This document shows positions 34,501-41,827 of a stretch of DNA of 51,288 bases, one piece after another. A model generated the notes under the pieces. The model saw only the letters and a list, made by a program, of their open reading frames with translations. It searched no databases and was not told where the DNA came from. Source of the DNA: CAZKUN01 sp964555935 (GTDB lineage: Bacteria; Armatimonadota; Zipacnadia; Zipacnadales; VGFC01); assembly GCA_964555935.1 (NCBI GenBank), contig CAZKUN010000038.1:1-51288 (forward strand), given 5' to 3'. A program made the position numbers and the translations under genes. Every line of letters starts with the position of its first letter. The first letter of the stretch is position 1.

Positions 34501-35116
34501 CGCCGGATTCGGCGTCGACAGCGCAAACATAGACGCCTTCAGACGGCCACATGCCGGCGGAGACGTAGGCGATGCCATCCTCAACGACGACGCCGCTACG
34601 AAGGGGCCAGCGGGAGATCATCTGGCCATTGCCCATGAGGCGCTCATCCGTGGGCGCGGGACGGTAAGTCCAGTTCAGCGCGCCGGTTGCCGCGTCAAGG
34701 GAGTAGAGCAACCCGTCGTCGGACGCGACGAAGGCAGTGCCGTCAACCACCGTCGGAGCGAAGCGAACGGGACCCTCGGTAAAGAAGCTCCAGCGCTCCT
34801 CACCCGAGGCGAGGTCGAGGGCGTAGACCTTGTGGTCGGTTGATGAGCCGAAGTAGACCGTGCCGCCGACGATCGCGACGTGGTAGGCATAGTCGAAGTC
34901 GTTCCGGTTCAGCTCGCGCCCAGGCTCGGGCCACGCAGGGCTGGGAGCGTGCGTGCTCTCGTAGACCCACTGGGCGTTCAGCTCTGGGCCCACGCCGTCG
35001 GCGGTCAGCCCGCTACGGCTTGCGTCGCTGCGGAATGTGGACCAGTCGGCGGCCACGGCGGCAGAGGCAACTGCAATGATGAGAATAGTGCAAATCGCGA
35101 CGGTGCGTTTGCTCAT
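31547..35116 (-). CDS. Exported PQQ-like propeller with inserted methyltransferase-like fold and C-terminal malectin-like domain
   Basis: A 1189-residue protein. The ATG at 35116 follows AAGGAG and opens a signal peptide (VAICTILIIAVASAAVA). The first propeller (about 25-455) has many PQQ blades (VYALDLASGEERWSF; LYSLDAATGALNWTY; GKFVYYRGQP). Residues about 460-580 read like a Rossmann methyltransferase: LETTGISAGYALVVGASD, LRVHCIDPDAGVVADARAA, VHNLDPNAMPYASYFADLIV, LYRALRPCGGAAYVV. A second propeller (about 610-1000) follows, and the end (about 1060-1189) is a malectin-like sugar-binding domain (NTYTVAFHFAELADVAPGDRVFDIKLQG). A SAM-dependent reaction outside the cytoplasm is unlikely, so the middle fold may be non-enzymatic. 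It is not a quinoprotein dehydrogenase: no Cys-Cys or heme signature was seen. Confidence 0.78.
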   Translation of the reverse strand: MSKRTVAICTILIIAVASAAVAADWSTFRSDASRSGLTADGVGPELNAQWVYESTHAPSPAWPEPGRELNRNDFDYAYHVAIVGGTVYFGSSTDHKVYALDLASGEERWSFFTEGPVRFAPTVVDGTAFVASDDGLLYSLDAATGALNWTYRPAPTDERLMGNGQMISRWPLRSGVVVEDGIAYVSAGMWPSEGVYVCAVDAESGEVIWTNGTSGTMYMAQPHPGALALTGVAPQGAIVLSDSYVFVPTGRNMPACFDRSTGKFVYYRGQPDTWNDRWGGAWAMTHGDLLYGGRTHHGPDIEIKTGESDPWNGDGLIAWQQKNGQKYREMPNMLRAVIDGDTIYVSGSDEVKALDFEAFMGGTEPKDCTKWTAPAKRVYALIKAGDAIVAGGRGTVTAYSAANGAVLSTQEVPGQVRGLAAADGKLIASVNTGAIHCFSADAANNATVTPDVDQPGATSDLATDILETTGISAGYALVVGASDPSLALGLAQASDLRVHCIDPDAGVVADARAAVDAAGAYGRDVVVHNLDPNAMPYASYFADLIVATDDAMDLSARELYRALRPCGGAAYVVGRGETWLRNGGALRSEIRSAKNAVVVTRGALPGAGEWTHQYADAGKSGASEDSLLTLPTKLLWFGDPGPVKLLNRHWKPPSPLSVNGRMFVTGQHSVTGVDAYNGRILWEREFQAVARYPVNAKSGSAVADDDSVYVVTGNACQRLDAATGQTLNTYDLPEIDGADASKLWWDYLTVADRMVIGTVHDENEGLAVFGLTKDEGSIQWIYDAEQAVTHDAVAVADGLCHVLDKTSAYQADQAKRRGENAISKEHLVALSMSTGEVAWEAKRGLAKRGDLRLGGGLLLATGGGRVTVFDAATGKLVSWSGIRMRGFPVIIGDTLYGEPFAYDIKSGEQQKRVHPLTGKEMPWNFARSYGCGVMAGSSSVLMFRSGTAGFCDIATDTGTYNFGGVRAGCYTNAIVANGVMMMPPGDSGCTCSYNYQATVAMVADETDEQWSVFAAQSVPAGESISRVALNFGAPGDRRDADGELWLAFPRPAGLAVNVTVDAPASGYYRVNADAVDIAGTDADYLVASGIEGVKTVNVNLGTDASNTYTVAFHFAELADVAPGDRVFDIKLQGKTAVAGLDVAQEAGGRDAALIKTVAGVAAGDTLKVEFVAKGDMAPILSAIEIVRDN

Positions 35117-35255
35117 TGATGGCTCCTTGAATGGTGGTGGTGGACGGTTCGCCGAGTCGGGGTCGGGTCCCTTGCGGGGCGGCCACCAGTTGAGGGTTCT
35201 CCCACGTGCCGATGGCGCCGACGATCGAGACGATCGTCGTACGAGTGCTTGCGCG
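35117..35255 (-). other. Gap between GH130 and PQQ-propeller genes
   Basis: A 139-base co-directional gap. It carries the AAGGAG site for the PQQ gene and an internal CGAC-rich stretch (about 35217-35240) with GATCGAGACGATCG symmetry. No promoter pair is obvious. Confidence 0.3.
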
Positions 35256-36191
35256 CTAGCTGTTCTCTTTGGTAAACGCGATGAGGTCACTTAGCGTCGT
35301 CGTGGCCAGCCCGACGCAGGTATCGGCAGCACCGTAGTAGACGCGGAGTTCGTCTGTGGGCTCGTCGTGAACAGCGGCGACTGGGAAGACGACATTTGGC
35401 GTGTCGCCAACGCACTCGTACAGCTCAGTCGGCGCCAATATGTAACGCTTCGAGCGGTAGAGCACCTTCCACGGCTCGTCGAGGTCGAGGATCGCGCAAC
35501 CGGCGGCGTAGACGAACCCGTTACAGCTCGTCAGCACGCCATGGTAGATCATCACCCAGCCCTCGTCGGTCTCAATCGGGACGGGCCCGGCGCCGATCTT
35601 CGTGCTCTCCCAACCCTCCTGGGGCGTCATGACCCAGCGGTGCTTGCCCCAATAGATGAGGTCGGGCGAGTAGGCGAGGAAGATGTCGCCGAAGGGCGTG
35701 TGCCCGTTGTCGCTCGGCCGGTGGAGCATGACGTACTCGCCATTGATCTTGCGGGGAAAGAGAACCGCGTTGCGGTTGAAGGGCGGAAGGATGACCTCAA
35801 GCTGCTCGAAGGTCTCGAAATCATCAGTCACGCCGAGCCCGATGCTTGGCCCGTGGTAGCCATGGCACCAGGTGACGTAGTGGCGCCCGTCGAGGGCAAC
35901 GATGCGCGGATCGTAGCCGTAGACGAACTCGGCGATCTCAGGCTTAGCGCAGTGCCACTCGATGGGCTCAGGCGCGATGTCCCAGTTGATGCCGTCGACG
36001 CTCTTGCCGGAGTGGAGCATCATGCGGCGGCGCTGGTCATCAACGCGAAAGACGCCGCGGTACTCGTCACCGTACTTGACGACGCTGGAGTTCATGACGC
36101 TGTTGGAGGTCGGCGTGCAGTTGCGGTCGATGATGGGGTTCCCATCGTAGCGCTTCAACAGTGGTTCGTTGGCAATGCTAAGACGGCTCAT
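35256..36191 (-). CDS. GH130-family glycoside phosphorylase/hydrolase
   Basis: A 311-residue five-blade propeller of GH130. Diagnostic parts are NPIIDRN, MNSSVVKYGDEYRGVFRVDDQR, the YDPR motif with the likely proton-donor Asp94 and VALDGRHYVTWCHGYHGPS, then GAGPVPIETDEGWVMIYHG and VVFPVAAVHDEPTDELRVYYGAAD. Characterised members phosphorolyse beta-mannosides (for example mannosyl-N-acetylglucosamine) in the cytoplasm, and the missing signal peptide agrees. GGGGGA precedes the ATG at 36191; the TTG at 36206 is less likely. The lipoprotein gene ends 24 bases upstream. Whether it is a phosphorylase or a hydrolase depends on phosphate-binding residues I cannot judge. Confidence 0.88.
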   Translation of the reverse strand: MSRLSIANEPLLKRYDGNPIIDRNCTPTSNSVMNSSVVKYGDEYRGVFRVDDQRRRMMLHSGKSVDGINWDIAPEPIEWHCAKPEIAEFVYGYDPRIVALDGRHYVTWCHGYHGPSIGLGVTDDFETFEQLEVILPPFNRNAVLFPRKINGEYVMLHRPSDNGHTPFGDIFLAYSPDLIYWGKHRWVMTPQEGWESTKIGAGPVPIETDEGWVMIYHGVLTSCNGFVYAAGCAILDLDEPWKVLYRSKRYILAPTELYECVGDTPNVVFPVAAVHDEPTDELRVYYGAADTCVGLATTTLSDLIAFTKENS

Positions 36192-36215
36192 GCAGTGTTC
36201 CCCCAAAATGGCTGT

Positions 36216-37352
36216 TCAGTTAGGGCGACGGGCGGCTTCTCGCAGCAGAGCACCATCGCCGGGCGCCAAGATGAACTCGATGACTGTGGCATCGGTTGTC
36301 CGCCGGGCGGCCAGCGCCCTCCACGTGCCAGAGGAGCGGTCGAGAATCTCAATCGAGGCGGCCGGCGCGGCGCGCAGGACGACCCACCGCGCGCGCTCGA
36401 TGCTGCGGTTGGCGACGAGGGCGTGGCGACGACTAGGAACGTCGAGGAAATCGCCCACGACGAGGTCACCGGTGCCGGTCGCAAGCCACATCTCCGCCGG
36501 GAGCGGCTGGCAGCCCTCGGGGACGGGAGCGGTGTGGTAGACTCCGGTAGAGGTCAGGCCAATGAGCGTTGGGCCAAGAGCCTTCAGCTCGGCATTGATC
36601 TGCTTGATGTGCTCGCCGGACTCCTTGAGCTTAGGCAGCATTACGCCGCCCTCACCGCGCTGGAAGACAAGCGTCCAGTTGAACCACTGGATGCCCTTGA
36701 CGCCATAGGCCAGCGACGTGTAGACGCTCTGGCGAAGCTTCGGTTCGTTGTCGGGGAGCGTTGTTGCGCCGGCCTCGCCCCACTCCCAGCGCTTGTCTGC
36801 GTTGGCCTCCACCCAGCAGATGAGGGGGACGTCGTGCTCGAGGGCGGCGGCCCTGTGGGCGGCCAGACGACCAAAGTGATGGTCGCGATTCCACCACCAC
36901 TGATAGTAGTCGTAGCTGAGGAACTTCGGCTTCACGGTCTCGAAGTAATCGCTGAGGTTCATCCACGCCATGAGGTTGACGTACGCGGGCAGGCCGGGCG
37001 CGAGCGAATGGAACTCAGCCGCGCGCTCGCCGACAGCAGCGAACTCCTCGGCGGGAGGCTCGTCCTTCACGTAGAGACCCCAGACGGAGGGGCGATCGGC
37101 CAACTCGGCGGCGGATTCCGGCGAAGCATCGCGGACGATCGACTTCAGACCGTGCTTCTCGCAAAGGGCTAGCTTGTCAGCACTGGACATGGCCGTGTTG
37201 AAGCCGGCATCGGCGATGGCCTGCGCGGTCGCGTCGTCGGACGGCTCACCCCAGACGGAGATCATGAATTCGTTGAGGTGCCAGGATGGATCGGCGGGCG
37301 GCTCGGGAGAGCCGCAGGCACGGACAGCAAGGACGACGACAAGCGCGAGCAT
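36216..37352 (-). CDS. Putative lipoprotein with TIM-barrel (glycoside-hydrolase-like) domain
   Basis: A 378-residue protein. The ATG at 37352 has GGAGGATAG upstream. The N-terminus LALVVVLAVRACGSPEPP looks like a short lipoprotein signal with Cys13, though it lacks the usual N-terminal Lys/Arg. The body is barrel-like: NEFMISVWGEPSDDATAQ, GFNTAMSS, VWGLYVKDEPPAEEF, PAYVNLMAWMNLSDYF, LSYDYYQWWW, GVKGIQWFNWTLVF, then a beta domain (DVPSRRHALVANRS). The acid residues of KDEP are candidates for catalysis. It resembles the exported barrel at 20507 in layout. The bases that encode the lipobox Cys belong to a hairpin repeat (37298-37335). It overlaps no gene but starts 4 bases after the sialidase-fold gene ends. 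Confidence 0.65.
   Translation of the reverse strand: MLALVVVLAVRACGSPEPPADPSWHLNEFMISVWGEPSDDATAQAIADAGFNTAMSSADKLALCEKHGLKSIVRDASPESAAELADRPSVWGLYVKDEPPAEEFAAVGERAAEFHSLAPGLPAYVNLMAWMNLSDYFETVKPKFLSYDYYQWWWNRDHHFGRLAAHRAAALEHDVPLICWVEANADKRWEWGEAGATTLPDNEPKLRQSVYTSLAYGVKGIQWFNWTLVFQRGEGGVMLPKLKESGEHIKQINAELKALGPTLIGLTSTGVYHTAPVPEGCQPLPAEMWLATGTGDLVVGDFLDVPSRRHALVANRSIERARWVVLRAAPAASIEILDRSSGTWRALAARRTTDATVIEFILAPGDGALLREAARRPN
37298..37335 (+). repeat. Covarying hairpin repeat, copy 3, inside a coding region
   Basis: Stem GCGGCTC, loop GGGA, stem GAGCCGC, tail AGGCACG, then GACAGCAAGGACG. Read on the minus strand it encodes V-R-A-C-G-S-P-E-P-P, the signal-peptide end of the lipoprotein at 36216. 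Confidence 0.75.
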
Positions 37353-37356
37353 GTGG

Positions 37357-38520
37357 CTATCCTCCGGATGAGGCGGGCCAGGTTGCGAGCGCGTTGTCGG
37401 TCTCCCACTTGACCCGGGAGACGAATGTCGCGCCCATTGCGCCGCGATTGCGCGCGTCGTCGCTCCAGATGCCTTCGCTAACGGTGACCCACGATTCGCC
37501 GGCGGAGATCGGGGCCGCGCCGAAGTTGCCAAGGGCCGCGCCGCGCTCGGGCACGAGAACCCGCTCGGTCTCGCGGATGACGTGAAGGCTGTCGGGATCG
37601 ACCTGGGCGATGAACAGCGGCGCGCGATTGCGCATGATGTGATCGTTGTTCGCGCCACGGCGGGTATAGGTGAGACACAGGCCCTCGCTGTGCGCGAGCC
37701 AGTGTTGCTGCGTGTTGTAGCTGCCGAGTTCTTCGCCATCCTGGAACGCCCACGGGCGGATTGGCCCGTATCCGAGACCGTCGTCGCTGACCGTAACGTA
37801 GCCCTTCACGTCATTGCGGATGGTGAGGAAGTAGCGTCCCTCGAAGTAGGCGATGGACGGCTCGCAGAGACCCCGCTCGACGTCGAGAATGTGCTCGCTA
37901 CCCCGCCGCATGCACCTAAGTTCATCCCCGTCGAAGCTGAACTGGATCACCGATACGTGGTGCGGCACGGTCGCGGTCGCGCCGTGGTAGAACGGCAGCA
38001 GGAGCGTCCCGTCGGGCTGGACAAGCCACTGAGCGCAAGCGTTGCGGGCGTAGTCAAACTGCGTGTCATCGGGCAGCTCAATCACGCGCCAAGGGGTCCA
38101 CGTGCCGGTCTCTGGGTCATGCACGGTGTAGGCGGTTTGCGCCGCGCGATAGATGTCCTCCAACTGGTCTCCCTCAGGGCTGTAGCGGACCTGAGCGCCG
38201 ATGGCGATGAGCTTCCCCGAAGGCGCGTGCCAGCCAGGCGTGACATCGCAGACGGAGATGTGGACGTCGTTCTCGTCGACCCAAGCCAGCTCGGGGCGCT
38301 CCTCGGGAGGAGACCAGGTGGCGCCGAGATCGTCGGTCTGCATCGTGTAGAGGCCGGAGTAATGGTCAGACACGCGGAGGTGCTTCTGCAAGGTCATGAC
38401 AACACGAGGCGCGCCGTCAGCGCCCATGCCGGGGATCGCGGCGGCACGAGGGTGGAACCAGAGAAACTGGTCATCATCGTGGGTGACGACCGTGTCGAGC
38501 TGGATGGAGAAGTTGACCAT
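37357..38520 (-). CDS. Sialidase/BNR-fold protein
   Basis: A 387-residue six-blade-type propeller without signal peptide. The Asp-box-like and neuraminidase-superfamily pattern is seen in DDLGATWSPPEERPEL, DPETGTWTPWRVI, VQPDGTLLLPFYHG, GLCEPSIAYFEGRYFLTIRND and SDDGLGYGPIRPW. The arginine triad of sialidases could not be assigned, so a sialidase activity is not claimed; the fold also covers exo-rhamnosidases and other glycosidases. The ATG at 38520 has AAGGGG about eight bases upstream; the frame is open further up, but that part overlaps the divergent heparinase gene and shows no conservation. Its stop is four bases before the lipoprotein start, so both are translated together. Confidence 0.75.
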   Translation of the reverse strand: MVNFSIQLDTVVTHDDDQFLWFHPRAAAIPGMGADGAPRVVMTLQKHLRVSDHYSGLYTMQTDDLGATWSPPEERPELAWVDENDVHISVCDVTPGWHAPSGKLIAIGAQVRYSPEGDQLEDIYRAAQTAYTVHDPETGTWTPWRVIELPDDTQFDYARNACAQWLVQPDGTLLLPFYHGATATVPHHVSVIQFSFDGDELRCMRRGSEHILDVERGLCEPSIAYFEGRYFLTIRNDVKGYVTVSDDGLGYGPIRPWAFQDGEELGSYNTQQHWLAHSEGLCLTYTRRGANNDHIMRNRAPLFIAQVDPDSLHVIRETERVLVPERGAALGNFGAAPISAGESWVTVSEGIWSDDARNRGAMGATFVSRVKWETDNALATWPASSGG

Positions 38521-38634
38521 GGGATGGGCCCCTTGGAGGACAGCGGATGCGCTCGGAGGTGTGAGTGCGGGTTCGATGGAAGGGCGTGATAGGCCTGCCG
38601 GACGGGGACGGCAAGAAACGACGGAGGCGCGAAC
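38521..38634. other. Divergent intergenic region
   Basis: This 114-base space lies between the sialidase-fold (minus) and heparinase (plus) genes and must contain promoters for two long operons. GGAGGCG before 38635 is the heparinase ribosome-binding site. No clear -35/-10 pair was found. Confidence 0.35.
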
Positions 38635-41600
38635 ATGCTCGGACTGGTACTGTTGGGCGGATTCGCAGCGGCGCAGGACGTGGCTGAGCCGTTGATCTCG
38701 CAAGACTTCGAGGCGGATGGGCTGCCGGAGGGATGGACGCTCTTTACAGACTCCGGGACGGTCGAGGTCTCAACCGAAAGAGCCAACGGCGGTACGCGAA
38801 GCCTCATGCTGGTTGACGACGATGACGAAAAAGCGGTCGGTCTGCGCAGCCCGAAGGTCGCCGTGACGCCCGGCGACCGGTGCTGGGCGAGTTGCTGGTT
38901 CTACGCCGAGAAGGGCCAGAACCAGTCGCTATACATCGAGTTCTGGACGGCCGATGGAGGCCGTCCGGAGACCAAGGCCCGCTCGTGGGCATGCGTCGGG
39001 CGAGACAGATGGGCGCAGGTCATCTGCCGGACGGTTGTGCCCGATGGCGCGACGCACGCGACGGTCCACGCAAACAGCTACACGGGAAACGTGGCGACGG
39101 GCTACTTCGACGACATCGAATTCGGGGTCGGCCAGCGAGAACTCGTTGACCGGACGCCCAAGCCGCCGGCGCCGGTGAAGCACCCGTGCGGATTCTACAA
39201 GCCGGCCGACGTTGAGCGCGCGAAGGGGAACCTCGAGAGCCACGAATGGGCGCGTAACGTGCTCGCGTCGCTGAAGAGCGGCGCCCAGTTCTGGATGGAC
39301 GTGGCCGACGACGAGCTGGAGTACTGGATCCCCGACACGACGCCGTTTAGGGTGGTCGACTGCCCGGAATGCGGGGCGGGCTGGAGATTCGCGTGGTCAC
39401 ACCCGGACTACGATACGATCCGCTGCAAGAAGTGTGAGTTCACCTGGCCGAATGAGACTCACATCGAGGACAAGGCCCACACGTTCTTAGACCCCGTGGG
39501 CGACGACCACACGATTCCATACTATGAGGGCAAGCCCTCGACGGTGCATGGCTCCGCGAATAGCAGCGTCTACCGGCTTAGCGGGCGGGTGAGGTACCAC
39601 CGGATCGGCCGGCTCAGCGCGCTCGGTTCTGTGGGTAAGGTCTACGCCCTCACGGACGAGATCGACTACGCGCAGACGGTGCGGAAGGTGCTGCTGCGGC
39701 TGGCGGAGGTCTACCCGCACTACATGGCCCACGACTGGGGCCGGGTCTACGAGGACTACGGAAACCTGCAGTCGGGGAAACTCTCGGGCTGGAAGCTACA
39801 CGACGAGGGCGCGTTCATCCAACTGGCGGCGGCGTATGACCTGACCTACAACAGCGGCGTCTACTCGGACGAGGACAAGGTGGCGATCGAGGAGGGCGTG
39901 TTCCGCGAGTTCGCCAGGCTGATGACGACGACAAGCCCGCGCGGATGCTGCATCAACGACGGGCCTTTCGCGATGAGCGCGGGGGCGCTTGCGGGACTGA
40001 TGCTCGGAGACCATGACACGATTGCGTGGGCGATTGAGCCGCCGGATGGGTTAATCGGATTCCTCGAGGATTACTTCGTCCGCGACGGACACTGGTACGA
40101 GGCGTCGCCGAGTTACGAGGGCATGGCACTGGCGCAATTGCATGTGGCTCCGGAGGCGCTGAGGGGCTACTCGGACCCGCCGGAATACGCGGAAGCAGAT
40201 CGGTACGACGGGCTGGACCTGTTCGACCACCCGCTGATGAGGAAGATCCTCACCGCCGGCGCATACGAGCGGATGCCGGACGGATATCTGCCCGCCACCA
40301 ATGACTCGACATTCGCGGCGAGATACCCATCGCGACGGGCGGAGACGAACTACTACTGGTACCCGACGGAGAAGAACCTACGCCTGCTGGCGTGGGCGTT
40401 CGGCGGGGCGCCATCAGACAGCGGCGACGAATACGCGCTCTTCCGGCGCGATCCGGACATCGACTTCTCTGCCGTAGAGCCGCTGAATCCATCGTCTGAG
40501 AGTCTGGTGAGGCCGGACGTGGGCTGGGCGATCCTGCGCACGGGGGACACATCCGACGATGCGGCTCTGATGCTCGACTACGGGCGCTATGGCAGCGGAC
40601 ACGGGCACCCGGATCGACTCAACATCGCGTATTACGATCACGGCAAGGAACTCGTCTTCGACCACGGGTACCTCGGTTGGGGACATCCCATCCACCCATG
40701 GATGCGGACGACGCTGAACCACAACGAAGTGATCGTGGACGGCAAGCCACAGGCGCATGTCGCGGGGCGGCTGGAGGGCTTCAGCGGCAGGGGTCGTATC
40801 AAGGGCGTCATCGCCTCGGCACCGACGGTCTACCCGGACGTGGCGGAGGTGTACCGGCGCTACTGCGTCCTCATCGACCACGGTCCCGGAATGCGGTACG
40901 TGGTGGATGCGTTCCACGTGCGAGGAGGAGCGGATCACCAATACGCATTCCACGCGCTGGGAGAGACCTTCACGGCGCCCGAATTCGATTTCACGGGAAT
41001 CGACGCGGCTGGCCTCGGCGAAGCTGCGACGGGGTACTCCTGGCTGAAGGATGCGCGGTCCGCAGGGGTTCGAGAGCCGTTCGTCTGTGAGTGGGTCGCG
41101 GAGGACGGACTCGGGACGCGGCTGCACGTGCTGCCCGAGGGAGAGACGAGTCTGGTCCACGGAACGACGCCAGGGCTGCGGGATCACTCCAAGCCCTTCA
41201 CCGAAGTGACGATGCACAAGACGATCCTGCGGAGAAGCGCCTCGGAGAGCCTGTTCCTGANNNNNNNNNNTGAACGTGGTCGAGGGCTACAGCGGCGAGC
41301 CCAACGTGACGGCCGTGGCGGAGCTTGAGGTGTCCGTCGCGACCGGCGTCGCGCGCGCCGTCGAGGTGCGGTGCGGCGCGTTCACCGACATCATCGTCAT
41401 TGCCGACGAGGACGCCGCCGGGAGCGAGACTAAAGTGGCGGAACACCCGGAACTGCGGTTCAGGGGCAGGATTGGCGTCGCGAGCCTGCGCGGGGATGAG
41501 CTTGAGCGTCTGTGGATGCTGGGCGGGCAGGAGCTGGCGTGGGACGGTTCGAGCATGACGAGCGTGGCTGGGTATTCCGGTGAGGTGACGGCCGTTGACC

Positions 41601-41827
41601 CGGAGGGCTTCAGCGTGACGATCGACGTCGAGTTGCCGGCCGGCGAGTGGGACGGCGAGCACCTGATCGTGGCGGACCACGACGATGGGGTGTATCCGAT
41701 CGCCGGCATCGAGGCGGCGGACGGAGAGACGCTGATCCGCCTCGCGGACGAGCCAATCGTCGATATCGATCCAGGCGACGCGTTCGCGATCATGACCTCG
41801 GCGGAGATGGTGGTAGGTGGCGAGTGA
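38635..41827 (+). CDS. Exported heparinase II/III-family polysaccharide lyase, interrupted by an assembly gap
   Basis: A protein of about 1059 residues once the N gap is closed. A short signal (LGLVLLGGFAAAQ) is followed by a carbohydrate-binding-like sandwich (about 20-165; FDDIEFG closes it). Next comes a four-cysteine cluster CPEC...CKKC (about 242-268), probably a zinc ribbon, then the helical toroid (WARNVLASLKSG; DWGRVYEDYGN; WYEASPSYEGMALAQL). The sheet domain has the family hallmark YGSGHGHPDRLNIAYYDHGKE and TTLNHNEVIVDG. After the gap the frame changes, and NVVEGYSGEPNVTAVAELEV continues the C-terminal domain to the stop at 41825-41827. It would cut uronate-containing polysaccharide by beta-elimination in the periplasm or outside. 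GGAGGCG precedes the ATG. Confidence 0.85.
41261..41270. other. Ten-N scaffold gap inside the heparinase gene
   Basis: The left flank ends ...CTGTTCCTGA and the right flank begins TGAACGTGGTC. If the shared TGA is overlapped, the reading becomes L-F-L-N-V-V-E-G-Y in one frame. The gap is therefore likely a placeholder, with no sequence missing and three bases duplicated. Confidence 0.8.

Noticed and set aside
31547..35116. PQQ-dependent alcohol dehydrogenase
   Set aside because: The propeller lacks the active-site disulfide and heme motifs and has domains not found in those enzymes.
35367..37172. A 601-codon open frame on the plus strand opposite GH130 and the lipoprotein
   Set aside because: It has no conserved motif and is composed of the frame patterns that GC-rich genes produce on the opposite strand; the minus-strand genes are clearly real.
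41276..41827. A separate gene directly after the N gap
   Set aside because: It has no ribosome-binding site, and its sequence continues the C-terminal domain of the heparinase when the gap is closed.
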